Positions 32,811-42,363 are shown, counted from the first letter of the stretch. The stretch is DNA of 56,531 nt from Planococcus koreensis (GCF_004761975.1 NZ_RQII01000011.1:1-56531); one strand, 5' to 3'. Translations and numbers: made by a program. Notes: generated by a model not told the origin, from the letters alone.

Positions 32811-32881
32811 GAAAGAGCTGAAACGGCATCGTTTCAGCTCTTTCGCTTTAAGGAGCCGTTCACCGAGGTGAACGGCTTTTC
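32811..32881 (+). terminator. Two stacked terminators after purA
   Basis: First a stem GAAAGAGCTGAAAC/GTTTCAGCTCTTTC (32811-32844). Then a second stem AGCCGTTCACC/GGTGAACGGCT with a T tail (32854-32881), which is also the left end of the ~410-bp repeat. Confidence 0.85.
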
Positions 32882-33261
32882 ATATTCCGCCTTTGAACTT
32901 AGAATATGTATGGCACTAGTTAGCTAGTGCTGGTTAAAATTCGAGCAATGCCTGAGGATTCTCTAATAGTGCATGTTAACTTCCAGACAGGCCCTGATAA
33001 CCAAGAAATAACGCCTGATACTTGTTAACGGAAGAACCTTCTCTCAATGACTAAACAGGATCACTAAGAAACTCCAGCAATCTCTATCGTGAAGCTTTTT
33101 AATCAGAGAACTGCTTAACTATTAAGAGTTCTCTTTGAATGGAGCGGCAGGCGGCGACTCCTGCGGGATTAGCGAGGCAGGCGAGACCCTGCAGGAGCGA
33201 AGCGACGAAGCGGCTCGGCGCTCGCCCCGCGGAAAGCGCTCGCCTAGAGCGCAATGAAAAG
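32847..33261 (+). repeat. ~415-bp intergenic repeat, copy 2 (inverted relative to 25703-26107)
   Basis: Reverse-complement counterpart of the repeat downstream of rpsR, with the same order of parts: hairpin, A/T-rich half, GC-rich half, terminal GCGCAATGAAAAG. The GC-rich half (CGACTCCTGCGGGA, GAGCGAAGCGACGAAGCGG) resembles the interior of the elements with terminal repeats. No gene is evident in 32795-33435. Confidence 0.75.
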
Positions 33262-33302
33262 ACTGTACAATACGCCTCATCTATTTCAATTCTACTACGC
33301 AT

Positions 33303-33318
33303 TATTTCCCGGGAAATA
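33303..33318. promoter_or_regulatory. Noc-binding site (NBS)
   Basis: TATTTCCCGGGAAATA is a perfect palindrome matching the Noc-binding consensus known from B. subtilis (ATTTCCCGGGAAAT core). It lies upstream of walR; noc is encoded in the same window. Confidence 0.8.
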
Positions 33319-33435
33319 ACCGCCGGGGAATGAGAGATGCGAAACATGCAAAACAGTGATAAAGTAAGGGTAGAAAAGAATGCATAACGGTGGGAATTCC
33401 ATATACAAAAGCTGGAATACGAAGGGGAGAAAATG

Positions 33436-34143
33436 ATGAATAAGACGATTTTAGTTGTAGACGATGAAAAGCCGATTGCAGATATTCTGCAGTTTAATTT
33501 AAAAAAAGAAGGCTTCAATGTCGTGTGTGCTTATGACGGCGATGAAGCGGTCAAATTGGCGGAAGAACTTCAGCCGGATTTGATGCTATTGGATATCATG
33601 CTGCCGAACCGCGATGGCATGGAAGTATGCAGAGAGATTCGCAAGAAGTTCGATTTCCCGATCATCATGCTGACGGCCAAGGATTCGGAGATTGATAAAG
33701 TCTTAGGCCTTGAGCTCGGAGCGGACGATTACGTCACGAAACCGTTCTCGACGCGCGAATTGATTGCGCGGGTCAAAGCGAATTTGCGCCGCCAGAACGT
33801 CGTGCCGCCCGATGAAACCGGACCTAACTCGAACGACATCGAAGTCGGCGTGCTGACGATTCAACCGGACGCTTATCTGGTCCAGAAACGCGATGAGACA
33901 ATCGAGCTGACGCACCGTGAATTTGAATTGCTGCATTACCTTGGCAAGCACATCGGCCAAGTGATGACGCGTGAACATTTGCTGCAGACGGTATGGGGAT
34001 ATGATTATTTCGGAGATGTCCGCACAGTGGATGTCACCATCCGCCGCCTGCGTGAAAAAATCGAAGATAATCCGAGCCACCCGGCCTGGATCGTAACCCG
34101 CAGAGGAGTAGGCTATTACTTGCGGAATCCTGAACAGGAGTAG
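33436..34143 (+). CDS. walR: Response regulator WalR (YycF)
   Basis: OmpR-family regulator of the essential WalRK system controlling cell-wall metabolism. The receiver domain has the phospho-acceptor Asp53 (LMLLDIMLP) and acidic pair DD at 9-10; the C-terminal winged helix is DNA-binding. Of two adjacent ATGs, 33436 is 7 nt from AAGGGGAG and gives [10 protein letters not shown], as in relatives. It heads walRKHIJ-htrA. Confidence 0.97.
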   Translation: MNKTILVVDDEKPIADILQFNLKKEGFNVVCAYDGDEAVKLAEELQPDLMLLDIMLPNRDGMEVCREIRKKFDFPIIMLTAKDSEIDKVLGLELGADDYVTKPFSTRELIARVKANLRRQNVVPPDETGPNSNDIEVGVLTIQPDAYLVQKRDETIELTHREFELLHYLGKHIGQVMTREHLLQTVWGYDYFGDVRTVDVTIRRLREKIEDNPSHPAWIVTRRGVGYYLRNPEQE

Positions 34144-34148
34144 GTTGA

Positions 34149-35972
34149 ATGCATAAAGTAAGTTTTTTTAAATCGATTCACGTTAAGTTTGTGCTTATTT
34201 ATATCCTGCTGATTTTATTGGCGATGCAGATCATCGGCCTTTACTTTGCCCAGCAGCTTGAAGAAACGCTGATCGATAATTTCAAAAGCTCGATCGAGGA
34301 CCGCATGAACATCGTAGAGTTCAGTGTGCGGGAAGAATTGATCAAAGAGCGGACGGATGAGGACTTGACCGCTGAGCAAAGCTTGCGGTCGGTCCTTAAT
34401 GGCTTTAAATCGGACGATATCGACGAAATTCGCGTAATTGACTCACGCTACCGGATTTTGGCGTCTTCTGCTGTGGAAAATCAGTCGCTTGTTGGCCAGC
34501 GTTCGACAAGCGACGTTGTCATGCAGTCGATTGTCGGCGAAACACCTTATGACCGAAATTACGTCAACGGCCAAGCCGAACGCATTTGGGTCCGCACGCA
34601 GCCGATCATGGCTGAAGGCGGCGAAGTGCTCGGCACTTTGTATATGGAAGCGGATATTGAAAATGTCTATAACCAGATGGACGACATCAACTCGATCCTG
34701 GCAGGCGGAACAGCGATTGCTCTCGCAGTCACTGCGATTCTCGGTGTGCTGGTCGCGCAGACAATCTCCAAACCGATTTCAGATATGCGGAGGCAGGCGC
34801 AGGCAATGGCCAAAGGGAATTTCTCCCGCAAAGTACGCGTCTATGGGGACGATGAAATCGGCCAATTGGCGAAGTCGTTCAATAACCTGACCAACCGGCT
34901 GCAGGAATCCCAGCAGTCCACAGAAAGCGAACGGCGCAAATTGGCGTCGGTGCTGTCGAATATGACAGACGGCGTTTTGTCGACCGATCGGCGCGGCCGC
35001 GTCATCCTCATCAACGACCCGGCGCTGCGCCTGCTCAATGTTTCACGTGAAACGGTTATCAACCGCCCGATCACATCGGTCCTGAAATTGGATATGGAGT
35101 ATACGTTCGAGGACTTGATCCACCTGAAAGAAGCGATTACGCTCGATTTCAGCAAATACGACGAAAGCACGCTGCTGCGCACGAGTTTCTCGGTCATCCA
35201 AAAAGAGACCGGCTTTGTCAACGGAGTTATCGCCGTGCTGCACGACAATACCGAGCAGGAGAAAATCGATGTCGAGCGGCGCGAATTTGTTGCGAATGTA
35301 TCGCATGAGCTGCGGACGCCGCTGACGACGATGAGAAGCTACCTCGAGGCGCTGGCAGATGGCGCATGGGAAGATCCGAACTTGGCACCGAATTTCCTGA
35401 ACGTCACGCAGACAGAGACGGAGCGGATGATCCGCCTGGTCAACGATTTGCTGAAACTGTCCAAGATGGATGCCGCTGAAACGGAACTCAATAAAGAAAT
35501 GGTTGAATTCGGCCGTTTCTTCAACCGCATCATCGACCGGTTCGAAATGTCGAAATCCCAGAAAGTGCGTTTCGAGCGCTATTTGCCGAAAGAACAATAT
35601 TTCGTGGAAATCGATCCGGATAAATTGACGCAAGTTATCGATAACATTGTCTCCAATGCCTTGAAATACTCACCGGAAGGCGGGAAAGTGCGCTTTGACA
35701 TGACCGTTGAAGATGGCTTCTTGCTGATTCGCATCAGTGACCAAGGCATGGGGATTCCGAAAGAAAACGTCGACCGTATTTTCGACCGGTTCTACCGTGT
35801 CGACCGTGCCCGTTCGCGTGCAATGGGCGGTACAGGGCTCGGCTTGGCGATTTCCAAAGAAATGATCAATACACATGGCGGTGCCATTTGGGCGGAAAGT
35901 GAATTTGGAAAAGGCACATCCATTTTCTTCACGCTGCCATTCGAAGAGGATGACGGAGGTGAGTGGGAATGA
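34149..35972 (+). CDS. walK: Sensor histidine kinase WalK (YycG)
   Basis: Membrane kinase of the WalRK system. The 607-residue protein has a membrane helix (about 12-33), an extracytoplasmic Cache-like domain, a second helix (about 180-205), HAMP, PAS, HisKA with His386 (VSHELRTPL) and HATPase (NALKYSPEGG, GTGLGLAISKEM). A parS-like site lies in its coding sequence at 35039. walH overlaps its end. Confidence 0.96.
   Translation: MHKVSFFKSIHVKFVLIYILLILLAMQIIGLYFAQQLEETLIDNFKSSIEDRMNIVEFSVREELIKERTDEDLTAEQSLRSVLNGFKSDDIDEIRVIDSRYRILASSAVENQSLVGQRSTSDVVMQSIVGETPYDRNYVNGQAERIWVRTQPIMAEGGEVLGTLYMEADIENVYNQMDDINSILAGGTAIALAVTAILGVLVAQTISKPISDMRRQAQAMAKGNFSRKVRVYGDDEIGQLAKSFNNLTNRLQESQQSTESERRKLASVLSNMTDGVLSTDRRGRVILINDPALRLLNVSRETVINRPITSVLKLDMEYTFEDLIHLKEAITLDFSKYDESTLLRTSFSVIQKETGFVNGVIAVLHDNTEQEKIDVERREFVANVSHELRTPLTTMRSYLEALADGAWEDPNLAPNFLNVTQTETERMIRLVNDLLKLSKMDAAETELNKEMVEFGRFFNRIIDRFEMSKSQKVRFERYLPKEQYFVEIDPDKLTQVIDNIVSNALKYSPEGGKVRFDMTVEDGFLLIRISDQGMGIPKENVDRIFDRFYRVDRARSRAMGGTGLGLAISKEMINTHGGAIWAESEFGKGTSIFFTLPFEEDDGGEWE
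35039..35054. promoter_or_regulatory. parS-like site 3 (inside walK)
   Basis: TGTTTCACGTGAAACG matches the parS consensus in 15 of 16 positions. With sites 1 and 2 it extends the ParB-loading zone to about 25 kb from oriC on the right arm. Confidence 0.82.
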
Positions 35973-37306
35973 AATACGTTGAACAAGTAAAAACGATCTT
36001 TTTATTCCTGCTGATTTTCCTCAGCTTGGCGCTGACATTCACAATCTGGACCTTTACGCCGACATTTCCGCAAATTGAAAGCACTCCGGCCACCGAAGTG
36101 GCATTAGGTGCGAGTAAGGCGGTTGACGAAGTGGTGCAGCCGACGAAAGTGCTTTACCATTCGGAAGAAGAAGCAAAAGGCACAACGAACCAGGAGCAGA
36201 TCGATTTGCTGCTGGGTGTCATGAAACTATGGCAAATCCATGATATTACAACGATTTCAGAAGATACGCCGGTCAAGAAATTGACATCTTTCATGCACGG
36301 TCCTGACCGCGCGGCGATTTACTTTCCTGGCCCTGTGCCATTCCCAGTCATCGACAGCATTATGAATATTACCGATGACAGCATGCCGGAGGCGTCATTC
36401 GACCGCATAGTTGTTGCATGGGGAGAAGCGAGTGAAACGGATTTCATGTTGTATTTCATCAATTCCAAATCCGGCCGTGTCCATCAGGGCAATGTCTCAA
36501 CAACGGAACTGGAGAACTTGAAGAACCAAGTCGTAGAACCGGCTTTCGCAAATTATTCAACATATATCACCAGCAAAGAAGTCGGTGTGCTGCCGATTTA
36601 CATTCCGGAAAGTGCGGAAAAGCTGAACACCTATCGCTACCTGCAGGAAGACATTCCGGAGCAGAAGCTGGTTGACGGCTTGTTTGAAAATCCGAGCAGC
36701 GTGACAACGACCGGCGATTTGGTGAACCGGGAGTACAGCGATGAATCAGATGCGCTGATGAACTTCGATGAAAGCGCCAAAAGCGTCAATTACGTGCAGC
36801 CGCAGGCAGAAACGAACGATCCAGCCATCCCGTCCGAATTGATTTTTAAGACGGCGGATTTTATCAATACCCATAGCGGCTGGACGAATGATTACCGCTA
36901 TTTCGGCATGGAACCGCTGAATCAGAAAATCGATTACCGCCTGTATCAGGACAATCTTCCGGTCTTCAGCCAGACATTCGAAACCGATCTGGAAGTGGTA
37001 TGGGGCATAGAAGATGAGACGGAAAAGGTTTTCCGCTACAAACGCCCATATTATGTACTGGAGTCGTTGGGGGCATCGGGTTCGCAGGAATTGCCTTCCG
37101 GCGCAGCCGTTTTGCACGCCATCGAGCATATGGACATCGAACCAAAAAATGTTTCGGAAATCGTACAGGGATATACCATGGCCCGTGATGAAAAAGAACC
37201 GGAGCGGCTGATCAGCCTGCAGCCAGCCTGGTATTACAAAACGAACGGCATTTGGACGCAGCTGCCGGAAGACGTGTTAGGAGGCGATCAGTTTGGATTG
37301 GAATAA
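35969..37306 (+). CDS. walH: WalRK regulator WalH (YycH)
   Basis: A 445-residue protein with one N-terminal membrane helix (about 8-28) and a large extracellular part, matching YycH, which with YycI modulates WalK. ATG 35969 is 7 nt from GGAGGTG; the in-frame GTG at 35963 is too close. It overlaps walK by 4 bp. Confidence 0.92.
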   Translation: MKYVEQVKTIFLFLLIFLSLALTFTIWTFTPTFPQIESTPATEVALGASKAVDEVVQPTKVLYHSEEEAKGTTNQEQIDLLLGVMKLWQIHDITTISEDTPVKKLTSFMHGPDRAAIYFPGPVPFPVIDSIMNITDDSMPEASFDRIVVAWGEASETDFMLYFINSKSGRVHQGNVSTTELENLKNQVVEPAFANYSTYITSKEVGVLPIYIPESAEKLNTYRYLQEDIPEQKLVDGLFENPSSVTTTGDLVNREYSDESDALMNFDESAKSVNYVQPQAETNDPAIPSELIFKTADFINTHSGWTNDYRYFGMEPLNQKIDYRLYQDNLPVFSQTFETDLEVVWGIEDETEKVFRYKRPYYVLESLGASGSQELPSGAAVLHAIEHMDIEPKNVSEIVQGYTMARDEKEPERLISLQPAWYYKTNGIWTQLPEDVLGGDQFGLE

Positions 37307-38111
37307 AACCAAGTCCATATTCATCATTGTTTTTGCCATACTGAACATCTTCCTGTACTGGCTGTACCTTGACCGCTACAATGAATCGCAGAACGTTGTT
37401 TTCCTTGTCGAATCTTCCAATGAAGAAAAGCTGGAAGCCGATAAAATCAGTTATTCCAATCTTCCCGAAGAGGTGGAAAGCCAACCTTATGTGACAGGCA
37501 AGATGAAATCTTTTGTGGCATCGGATGTTCCGGGTTCAGGCTCTGCAGGGGACGTATTGAACGATAAATCCTTGGCCGTGAGATTCAATGAACCGATGCC
37601 GCTTGGCGAAAAAGTGAGCACAGAAGTGCTGCAGGAATTTGTGGATACAACGGTCTACAAAGGCGACAATTACGTCTTGTGGCGGATTGATGAAAAAGAG
37701 CGCCAAGCCATCTTTTTTCAGGAAATCAGCGGCCAGCCGCTTTATTACAGCGATGGCGGCAAGTTGACGGTTTACTGGAACGAAAATGCAGAAGTGGTGA
37801 ACTACGAACAGACGATTTTTGAAAATGTGGAAGAAAGCGAACAGCAGAAAACCTTGATCCCGGCTATCCAAGCGATCCATACACTTTATCAGAAGCTTTT
37901 GCTGCCGACGAATACGGAAATCGATTCAGCTGAAATCGGCTACTCGGAATACGTGACCGTATCGGAAGACACGCAGATGTTCCTGCCCACATGGCGCATC
38001 AAAGCGACGCTCGAAGACGGCACCCAGAAAGAGTTTTTTGTGAATGCTGTAAAAGACGGTGTCATCGAGCTGAAGGATAAAGAAGAGGAAGAGGAAGAAC
38101 CTGCACAATAA
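37293..38111 (+). CDS. walI: WalRK regulator WalI (YycI)
   Basis: A 272-residue protein with one N-terminal membrane helix (SIFIIVFAILNIFLYWLYL) and an extracellular domain with the YycI pattern (VVNYEQTIFENVEE, LPTWRIKATLEDGT). It partners WalH in controlling WalK. The start is TTG 37293 with AGGAGG 8 nt upstream, and it overlaps walH by 14 bp. Confidence 0.92.
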   Translation: MDWNKTKSIFIIVFAILNIFLYWLYLDRYNESQNVVFLVESSNEEKLEADKISYSNLPEEVESQPYVTGKMKSFVASDVPGSGSAGDVLNDKSLAVRFNEPMPLGEKVSTEVLQEFVDTTVYKGDNYVLWRIDEKERQAIFFQEISGQPLYYSDGGKLTVYWNENAEVVNYEQTIFENVEESEQQKTLIPAIQAIHTLYQKLLLPTNTEIDSAEIGYSEYVTVSEDTQMFLPTWRIKATLEDGTQKEFFVNAVKDGVIELKDKEEEEEEPAQ

Positions 38112-38123
38112 GGAGTTTTTATT

Positions 38124-38912
38124 ATGCGTTTTAGTGTATTAGCAAGCGGCTCTAAGGGCAACGCTATTTATATAGAAAGCGGCAATCAATCGTTCTTGGT
38201 CGATGCCGGACTGAGCGGACGCAAGCTGGAAGCCTTGTTTGCGTCGATCGGCAAAAGCATGAGCGACCTGGACGGCATCCTGGTGACGCACGAGCACAGC
38301 GACCACATCAAAGGCCTCGGCATCGTGGCGCGCAAGCACAAGGTGCCTGTATACGCCAATGCCAAGACGTGGACGGCGATGGATGGGCTTGTCGGTGCGA
38401 TTCCGGTCGAGCAGCGCTTCCATTTTGACATGGAGACGGTGAAAACTTTCGGCGGGCTCGATATCGAGTCGTTCGGGGTGTCGCATGACGCCGCCGATCC
38501 GATGTTCTACGTCTTCCATGAAAATGGCCGCAAGCTATCGCTCATTACGGATACGGGCTATGTCAGCGACCGCATGAAAGGCATCATCCAGGCATCGGAT
38601 GCGTTCGTCTTCGAAAGCAACCACGACGTCGGCATGCTGCAGATGGGGCGCTACCCGTGGTCAGTCAAACGGCGTATTTTAAGCGACGTGGGCCACGTGT
38701 CGAATGAAGATGCGGCAGTAGCGATGAGCGAAGTGATGGCCGAAAAGCCGACTCGGATTTATCTGTCCCACTTAAGTGCGGATAACAATATGAAAGACCT
38801 GGCGCGCATGAGCGTCGAGCAGACCTTGCAGACAAAAGGCATCATCGTCGGCGAGTATGTCGATCTCCTGGACACGGATGCCAATATCCCGACCGAGCTG
38901 GTTATTGTATAG
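38124..38912 (+). CDS. walJ: MBL-fold hydrolase WalJ (YycJ)
   Basis: Metallo-beta-lactamase-fold protein with the metal motif [11 protein letters not shown] (about 55-65) and further metal ligands ([14 protein letters not shown]). YycJ relatives are exonuclease-like and have been tied to coordination of division with replication and to mismatch repair. The 262-residue length is normal. Confidence 0.94.
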   Translation: MRFSVLASGSKGNAIYIESGNQSFLVDAGLSGRKLEALFASIGKSMSDLDGILVTHEHSDHIKGLGIVARKHKVPVYANAKTWTAMDGLVGAIPVEQRFHFDMETVKTFGGLDIESFGVSHDAADPMFYVFHENGRKLSLITDTGYVSDRMKGIIQASDAFVFESNHDVGMLQMGRYPWSVKRRILSDVGHVSNEDAAVAMSEVMAEKPTRIYLSHLSADNNMKDLARMSVEQTLQTKGIIVGEYVDLLDTDANIPTELVIV

Positions 38913-38920
38913 AGGAACCA

Positions 38921-38954
38921 AAAGGCTGCACCGAAACCAGGTGCAGCCTTTTTT
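38921..38954 (+). terminator. walJ terminator
   Basis: Stem AAGGCTGCACC/GGTGCAGCCTT with a 7-nt loop and a following T run. It separates walRKHIJ from htrA, which therefore probably has its own promoter. Confidence 0.87.
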
Positions 38955-39100
38955 CTTTTACTATATAAATTGAACTAAGGATACTAACGTTTATAAAACG
39001 CTGCGGACGCTTTGGGCATGGCTCTCGCAAGAAGCCGAGAAGAACACTCGTCTCCTTGCTTCGCCTAGCCCTTTGCCGCGCCTCCGCTAAGAGATTTCTC

Positions 39101-39224
39101 GATATGGAGCAAAACAGCGGAGACGCCTGCGGGATAGCGAGACAGCCGAGACCCCGCAGGGAGCGAAGCGACTGAGGAGGCTTGGCGCTCGCCCGCGGCA
39201 AGCGCAGCTGTTTTGCGGAATATC
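39101..39224. repeat. Dispersed GC-rich element with terminal inverted repeats, copy E
   Basis: Left end GATATGGAGCAAAACAGC and right end GCTGTTTTGCGGAATATC are exact inverted repeats of 18 bp and are the same ends as copy C. This is the shortest full copy (124 bp). The preceding 39000-39100 holds a related GC-rich fragment. No gene is seen in 38913-39371. Confidence 0.75.
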
Positions 39225-39371
39225 GACGATTAAAAATCATTAGTTCATCTTTTAGAAAAAGAGATGCGAAACAGCAGATTCAAATTACATTGTCGAGGCA
39301 GTTGCTGTGGCTTGCCAATGCCGTTTCGGATTCTTAAACTAAGGCTATACAACAGTAAAGAGCAGGAGAGG

Positions 39372-40598
39372 ATGGGTGCAGTGGGATATTACAATCAGCC
39401 GCCAGAGAGCCGGCGACGGCCGCGGCGTACGAGTTCGTTTTTAGCAGGGCTTGCCGGAGTTGCGGTCGGGGCATTGCTGGTGTGGTTTTTGTTTCAGTCG
39501 GTGCCGCAATTGATGCCGGGCGCAGGCAATAATAACGCAGGGAATGGCGCAGGCAACGGTGCGGGAGCCGGCCAGCAGGAGCGGCAGTCCGAATCGGTTT
39601 CTGTGGATGTGACGACCGATGTGACGGAAGCGGTGGATAGTGTGGCGGATGCGGTTGTCGGAGTGACGAACCTGCAGGAAACTTCGGATTTTTGGTCGCA
39701 GACCGAGGAGCAGGAAGCCGGGACAGGATCGGGCGTCATTTACAAAAATGACAATGGACGTGCGTTTGTGGTGACTAACAATCATGTTATTGACGGTGCC
39801 AATAGCATCGAGGTGACGCTCGCAGACGGCACGAAAGTAGCAGCGACGCTTGTCGGCACGGACGTTTGGACAGATCTCGCCGTCATTGAAATGGACGGAG
39901 CAGCTGTCCAGGATGTAGCGGAATTCGGCGACTCGGATGCGTTGAAGCGCGGCGAACCGGTGATTGCGATCGGCAATCCGCTGGGCCTTGATTTTTCCGG
40001 GTCGGTGACGACGGGCGTCGTGTCCGGCAAGGACCGGGCCATTCCTGTCGATTTGGATGGAGACGGTACGGAAGACTGGCAGGCGGAAGTGCTGCAAACG
40101 GACGCAGCGATCAATCCAGGCAATAGCGGAGGCGCGCTGGTCAACCTCAGCGGGCAGCTGATTGGCATCAACTCGATGAAAATCGCCACATCGAATGTCG
40201 AAGGGATCGGTTTTGCGATTCCGATCAATTCAGCAATCCCAGTCATTGAGTCGATTGAAGAAAACGGCGAAATGATCCGCCCGGCAATGGGCGTCACCTT
40301 GATTGATCTGGCGCAGGTGCCGCAAGCACAGCGTGAAGAGACACTGAGCCTCCCTGCAGACGTCAAGGAAGGTGTTGTCGTCAATTCGGTGCTGGATGAT
40401 TCCGCAGCCGCTAAAGCGGGCATGCAGCAGTTTGACGTCATCATCGAGTTGGATGGCGAAGCTGTGGGCGATTTGATTGAGCTTCGCAAGCATTTGTACA
40501 ATACGAAAGAAATTGGCGACACGATGGCCGTCAAAGCTTACCGCAATGGCGAATTGATGGACTTTGAACTGGAGCTTGTCGACAATTCCGCGTTATAG
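39372..40598 (+). CDS. htrA: HtrA-type serine protease
   Basis: Membrane-anchored trypsin-like protease/chaperone for envelope protein quality. It has an Arg-rich cytoplasmic start, one membrane helix (FLAGLAGVAVGALLVWFLFQ), and a Gly/Asn-rich linker. The triad is His (NNHVIDG), Asp (WTDLAVIEMD) and Ser (NPGNSGGALVN), with one C-terminal PDZ domain. ATG 39372 is chosen because AGGAGAGG precedes it; the ORF is open from 39264 but without a ribosome site. A GTG at 39381 is also possible. Confidence 0.93.
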   Translation: MGAVGYYNQPPESRRRPRRTSSFLAGLAGVAVGALLVWFLFQSVPQLMPGAGNNNAGNGAGNGAGAGQQERQSESVSVDVTTDVTEAVDSVADAVVGVTNLQETSDFWSQTEEQEAGTGSGVIYKNDNGRAFVVTNNHVIDGANSIEVTLADGTKVAATLVGTDVWTDLAVIEMDGAAVQDVAEFGDSDALKRGEPVIAIGNPLGLDFSGSVTTGVVSGKDRAIPVDLDGDGTEDWQAEVLQTDAAINPGNSGGALVNLSGQLIGINSMKIATSNVEGIGFAIPINSAIPVIESIEENGEMIRPAMGVTLIDLAQVPQAQREETLSLPADVKEGVVVNSVLDDSAAAKAGMQQFDVIIELDGEAVGDLIELRKHLYNTKEIGDTMAVKAYRNGELMDFELELVDNSAL

Positions 40599-40604
40599 CA
40601 TTTG

Positions 40605-40640
40605 AAAAAGATCCGGGAGCCCTCACTTCCGGATCTTTTT
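40605..40640 (+). terminator. htrA terminator
   Basis: Stem AAAAAGATCCGG/CCGGATCTTTTT after the htrA stop. Confidence 0.87.
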
Positions 40641-40707
40641 TATGGGCAGGAAATGGCGAAGCAGTGGCGAATAAAAGAAAAGACAGTAAATGACCTGGAG
40701 GGATTCG

Positions 40708-41211
40708 ATGTTTAGAACCTTGGAAGATTTTTTCAAAGAATGGAAAGCCGAAGAGCAAGCGACGCAGAAAGTGCTGGATGCGCTGACAGATGAATCATTG
40801 AGCCAGCCGGTTGCGGACGGCTACCGCACGCTCGGCCGTTTGGCTTGGCATATCGCAACGGCACTCGATGAAATGGTTGGCCATACAGGCTTGCAGTTCT
40901 CGGCGGCTCGATTCGGCAATCCGGTGCCGGACACGGCGCAGGAAATTGCGGAAGCATACCGTTTTTCCAACCAGTCGATGGTGAGGGCGATGCGGGACAA
41001 TTGGACAGATCAGACTCTGGCGGAAGAACACAATATGTACGGTGAAATGTGGAGTGTCGCAACCATTTTGAAAGTGCTGATGACGCACCAGATCCATCAC
41101 CGTGGACAAATGACGGTGCTGATGCGCCAGGCAGGTTTAAAAGTTCCAGGGGTCTACGGACCGGCAAAAGAAGAATGGGCAGCAATCGGAGCAGAGCCTC
41201 CGGAAGTATGA
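40708..41211 (+). CDS. DinB family protein
   Basis: A 167-residue four-helix DinB/YfiT-like protein with probable metal His residues at GRLAWHIATALDEM and LMTHQIHHRGQMTVL. Family members are metal-dependent and thiol-linked, but the reaction here is not known. ATG 40708 follows GGAGGG at 5 nt; the earlier in-frame ATG at 40690 has no ribosome site. Confidence 0.87.
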   Translation: MFRTLEDFFKEWKAEEQATQKVLDALTDESLSQPVADGYRTLGRLAWHIATALDEMVGHTGLQFSAARFGNPVPDTAQEIAEAYRFSNQSMVRAMRDNWTDQTLAEEHNMYGEMWSVATILKVLMTHQIHHRGQMTVLMRQAGLKVPGVYGPAKEEWAAIGAEPPEV

Positions 41212-41217
41212 AAATTA

Positions 41218-41252
41218 AGTCCCCGATGCGAAGCCTCGCATCGGGGACTTTT
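41218..41252 (+). terminator. dinB-family gene terminator
   Basis: A 15-bp stem (AAGTCCCCGATGCGA paired with TCGCATCGGGGACTT) followed by T residues. Confidence 0.88.
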
Positions 41253-41344
41253 TCGTTCTCTTTTCCTCTTTATTGTTATTGTAAGTTTTGTAAACAATCC
41301 AGTTGGTTTTGACCCCTAATGTTCGTGAAAGCAAAAAAACGTTA

Positions 41345-41704
41345 TGTGGATAACTTATTTCTATCATCGAAGGAAATAACTATCCACAGGCTTTTGAAGC
41401 TTTGCTATTCCCGGGCTTTCACTTCTGTTAAAATAGGGTGTGGATAAACGTGAACGAAATGTGTATAACTATGTAGAATATTCGGAAATCGAAAGGATTT
41501 GATAAAATGAAGATTTTTTGCTGTAAAACCCATGTGGAGCATGCGTTAGACGTGTTTGTTGCCAAGACAGAAAGTTATCCGATTCTTACAGAATTGCCAG
41601 ACGAAGAAAAGTTATCCACAAAGTGCGAATACTGTGAAGAGCCCGCGATGTATCTTGTGGCAAATGCTTGAAGGAACACAATATGTAGAAACGCCTGTGG
41701 ATAT
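41345..41704. promoter_or_regulatory. DnaA-box cluster upstream of rlmH
   Basis: Exact DnaA boxes at 41345-41353, 41439-41447 and 41612-41620, and one-mismatch boxes at 41380-41388 and 41696-41704. Some lie inside the small CxxH/CxxC gene. I recall that the region upstream of rlmH (yydA) is an extra DnaA-binding site in B. subtilis, so the cluster is probably conserved and may titrate DnaA or regulate these genes. Confidence 0.65.
41507..41671 (+). CDS. CxxH/CxxC small metal-binding-like protein
   Basis: A 54-residue protein with CKTH near the N-terminus and CEYC near the C-terminus, four ligands that suggest one zinc site. This matches a small family found just before rlmH in Bacillales; the function is unknown. 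ATG 41507 follows AAGGA. Two DnaA-like boxes are nearby and one is within the gene. Confidence 0.85.
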   Translation: MKIFCCKTHVEHALDVFVAKTESYPILTELPDEEKLSTKCEYCEEPAMYLVANA

Positions 41705-41760
41705 GTGTATAACATCTGGGGGTAACTTGTTTGTAAATTTTAAGTAAAGGGGGATAAGTT

Positions 41761-42240
41761 GTGAATATCTCAATTATCAGCGTCGGCAAGCTGAAAGAGA
41801 AATACCTGAAAGCCGGCATTGAAGAATACACGAAACGGTTGGGAAGCTACACAAAGATCAATGAAATCGAAGTAGCGGACGAAAAAGCGCCCGAGCAATT
41901 GAGCGACGCCGATATGGAGATTGTAAAGAGGAAGGAAGCCGACCGGATCCTGGCGAAAATTTCTCCGGACGCCTACGTCATCGCGCTTGCGATCGACGGC
42001 AAGATGAAAACGTCCGAAGCGCTGGCCAAAGACATCGAATCGCTCATGACATACGGCCGCAGCAAAATTGTCTTCGTCATCGGCGGCTCTCTTGGCCTCC
42101 ATGATGACGTATTGAAACGTGCCGATGAGAAATTGTCGTTCTCTAAAATGACGTTTCCGCACCAATTGATGAGACTGATCTTGGTGGAGCAGGTTTATCG
42201 GGCTTTCCGGATAATGAAAAATGAGCCTTATCATAAGTAA
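41761..42240 (+). CDS. rlmH: 23S rRNA (pseudouridine(1915)-N3)-methyltransferase RlmH
   Basis: SPOUT-class methyltransferase, 159 residues, starting [22 protein letters not shown] with the knot motif [17 protein letters not shown] and the ending [11 protein letters not shown]. The start is GTG 41761 after GGGGGATAAG. This is the orfX homologue. Its last codons (GAG CCT TAT CAT AAG TAA) form the first of four att-like repeats, which is where SCC elements integrate in staphylococci. Confidence 0.97.
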   Translation: MNISIISVGKLKEKYLKAGIEEYTKRLGSYTKINEIEVADEKAPEQLSDADMEIVKRKEADRILAKISPDAYVIALAIDGKMKTSEALAKDIESLMTYGRSKIVFVIGGSLGLHDDVLKRADEKLSFSKMTFPHQLMRLILVEQVYRAFRIMKNEPYHK

Positions 42241-42256
42241 GTGAGGTTTTCTGTAT
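42223..42256 (+). repeat. SCC-type attachment-site repeat 1 (rlmH 3' end)
   Basis: Spans the last codons of rlmH and the next ~16 bp: GAGCCTTATCATAA, then GTAAGTGAGGTTTT. It contains TATCATAA, which I recall as the core of staphylococcal SCC attachment sites. Related copies follow at 46706, 47855 and 49357. Confidence 0.75.
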
Positions 42257-42363
42257 AATATGTATTGTTTATCAAACACACAAAATTTTTATAATCATGC
42301 AGAGGTTTAATAAGTTTAGTAAATCTTTTTAAATATAATTGAATAAAAATGGAGGAATACTAC

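Noticed and set aside
42254..42339. Several TATAAT hexamers before the RES gene as promoters
   Set aside because: None has a good -35 at 16-18 bp; A/T-rich background makes chance matches likely, so no promoter is called.
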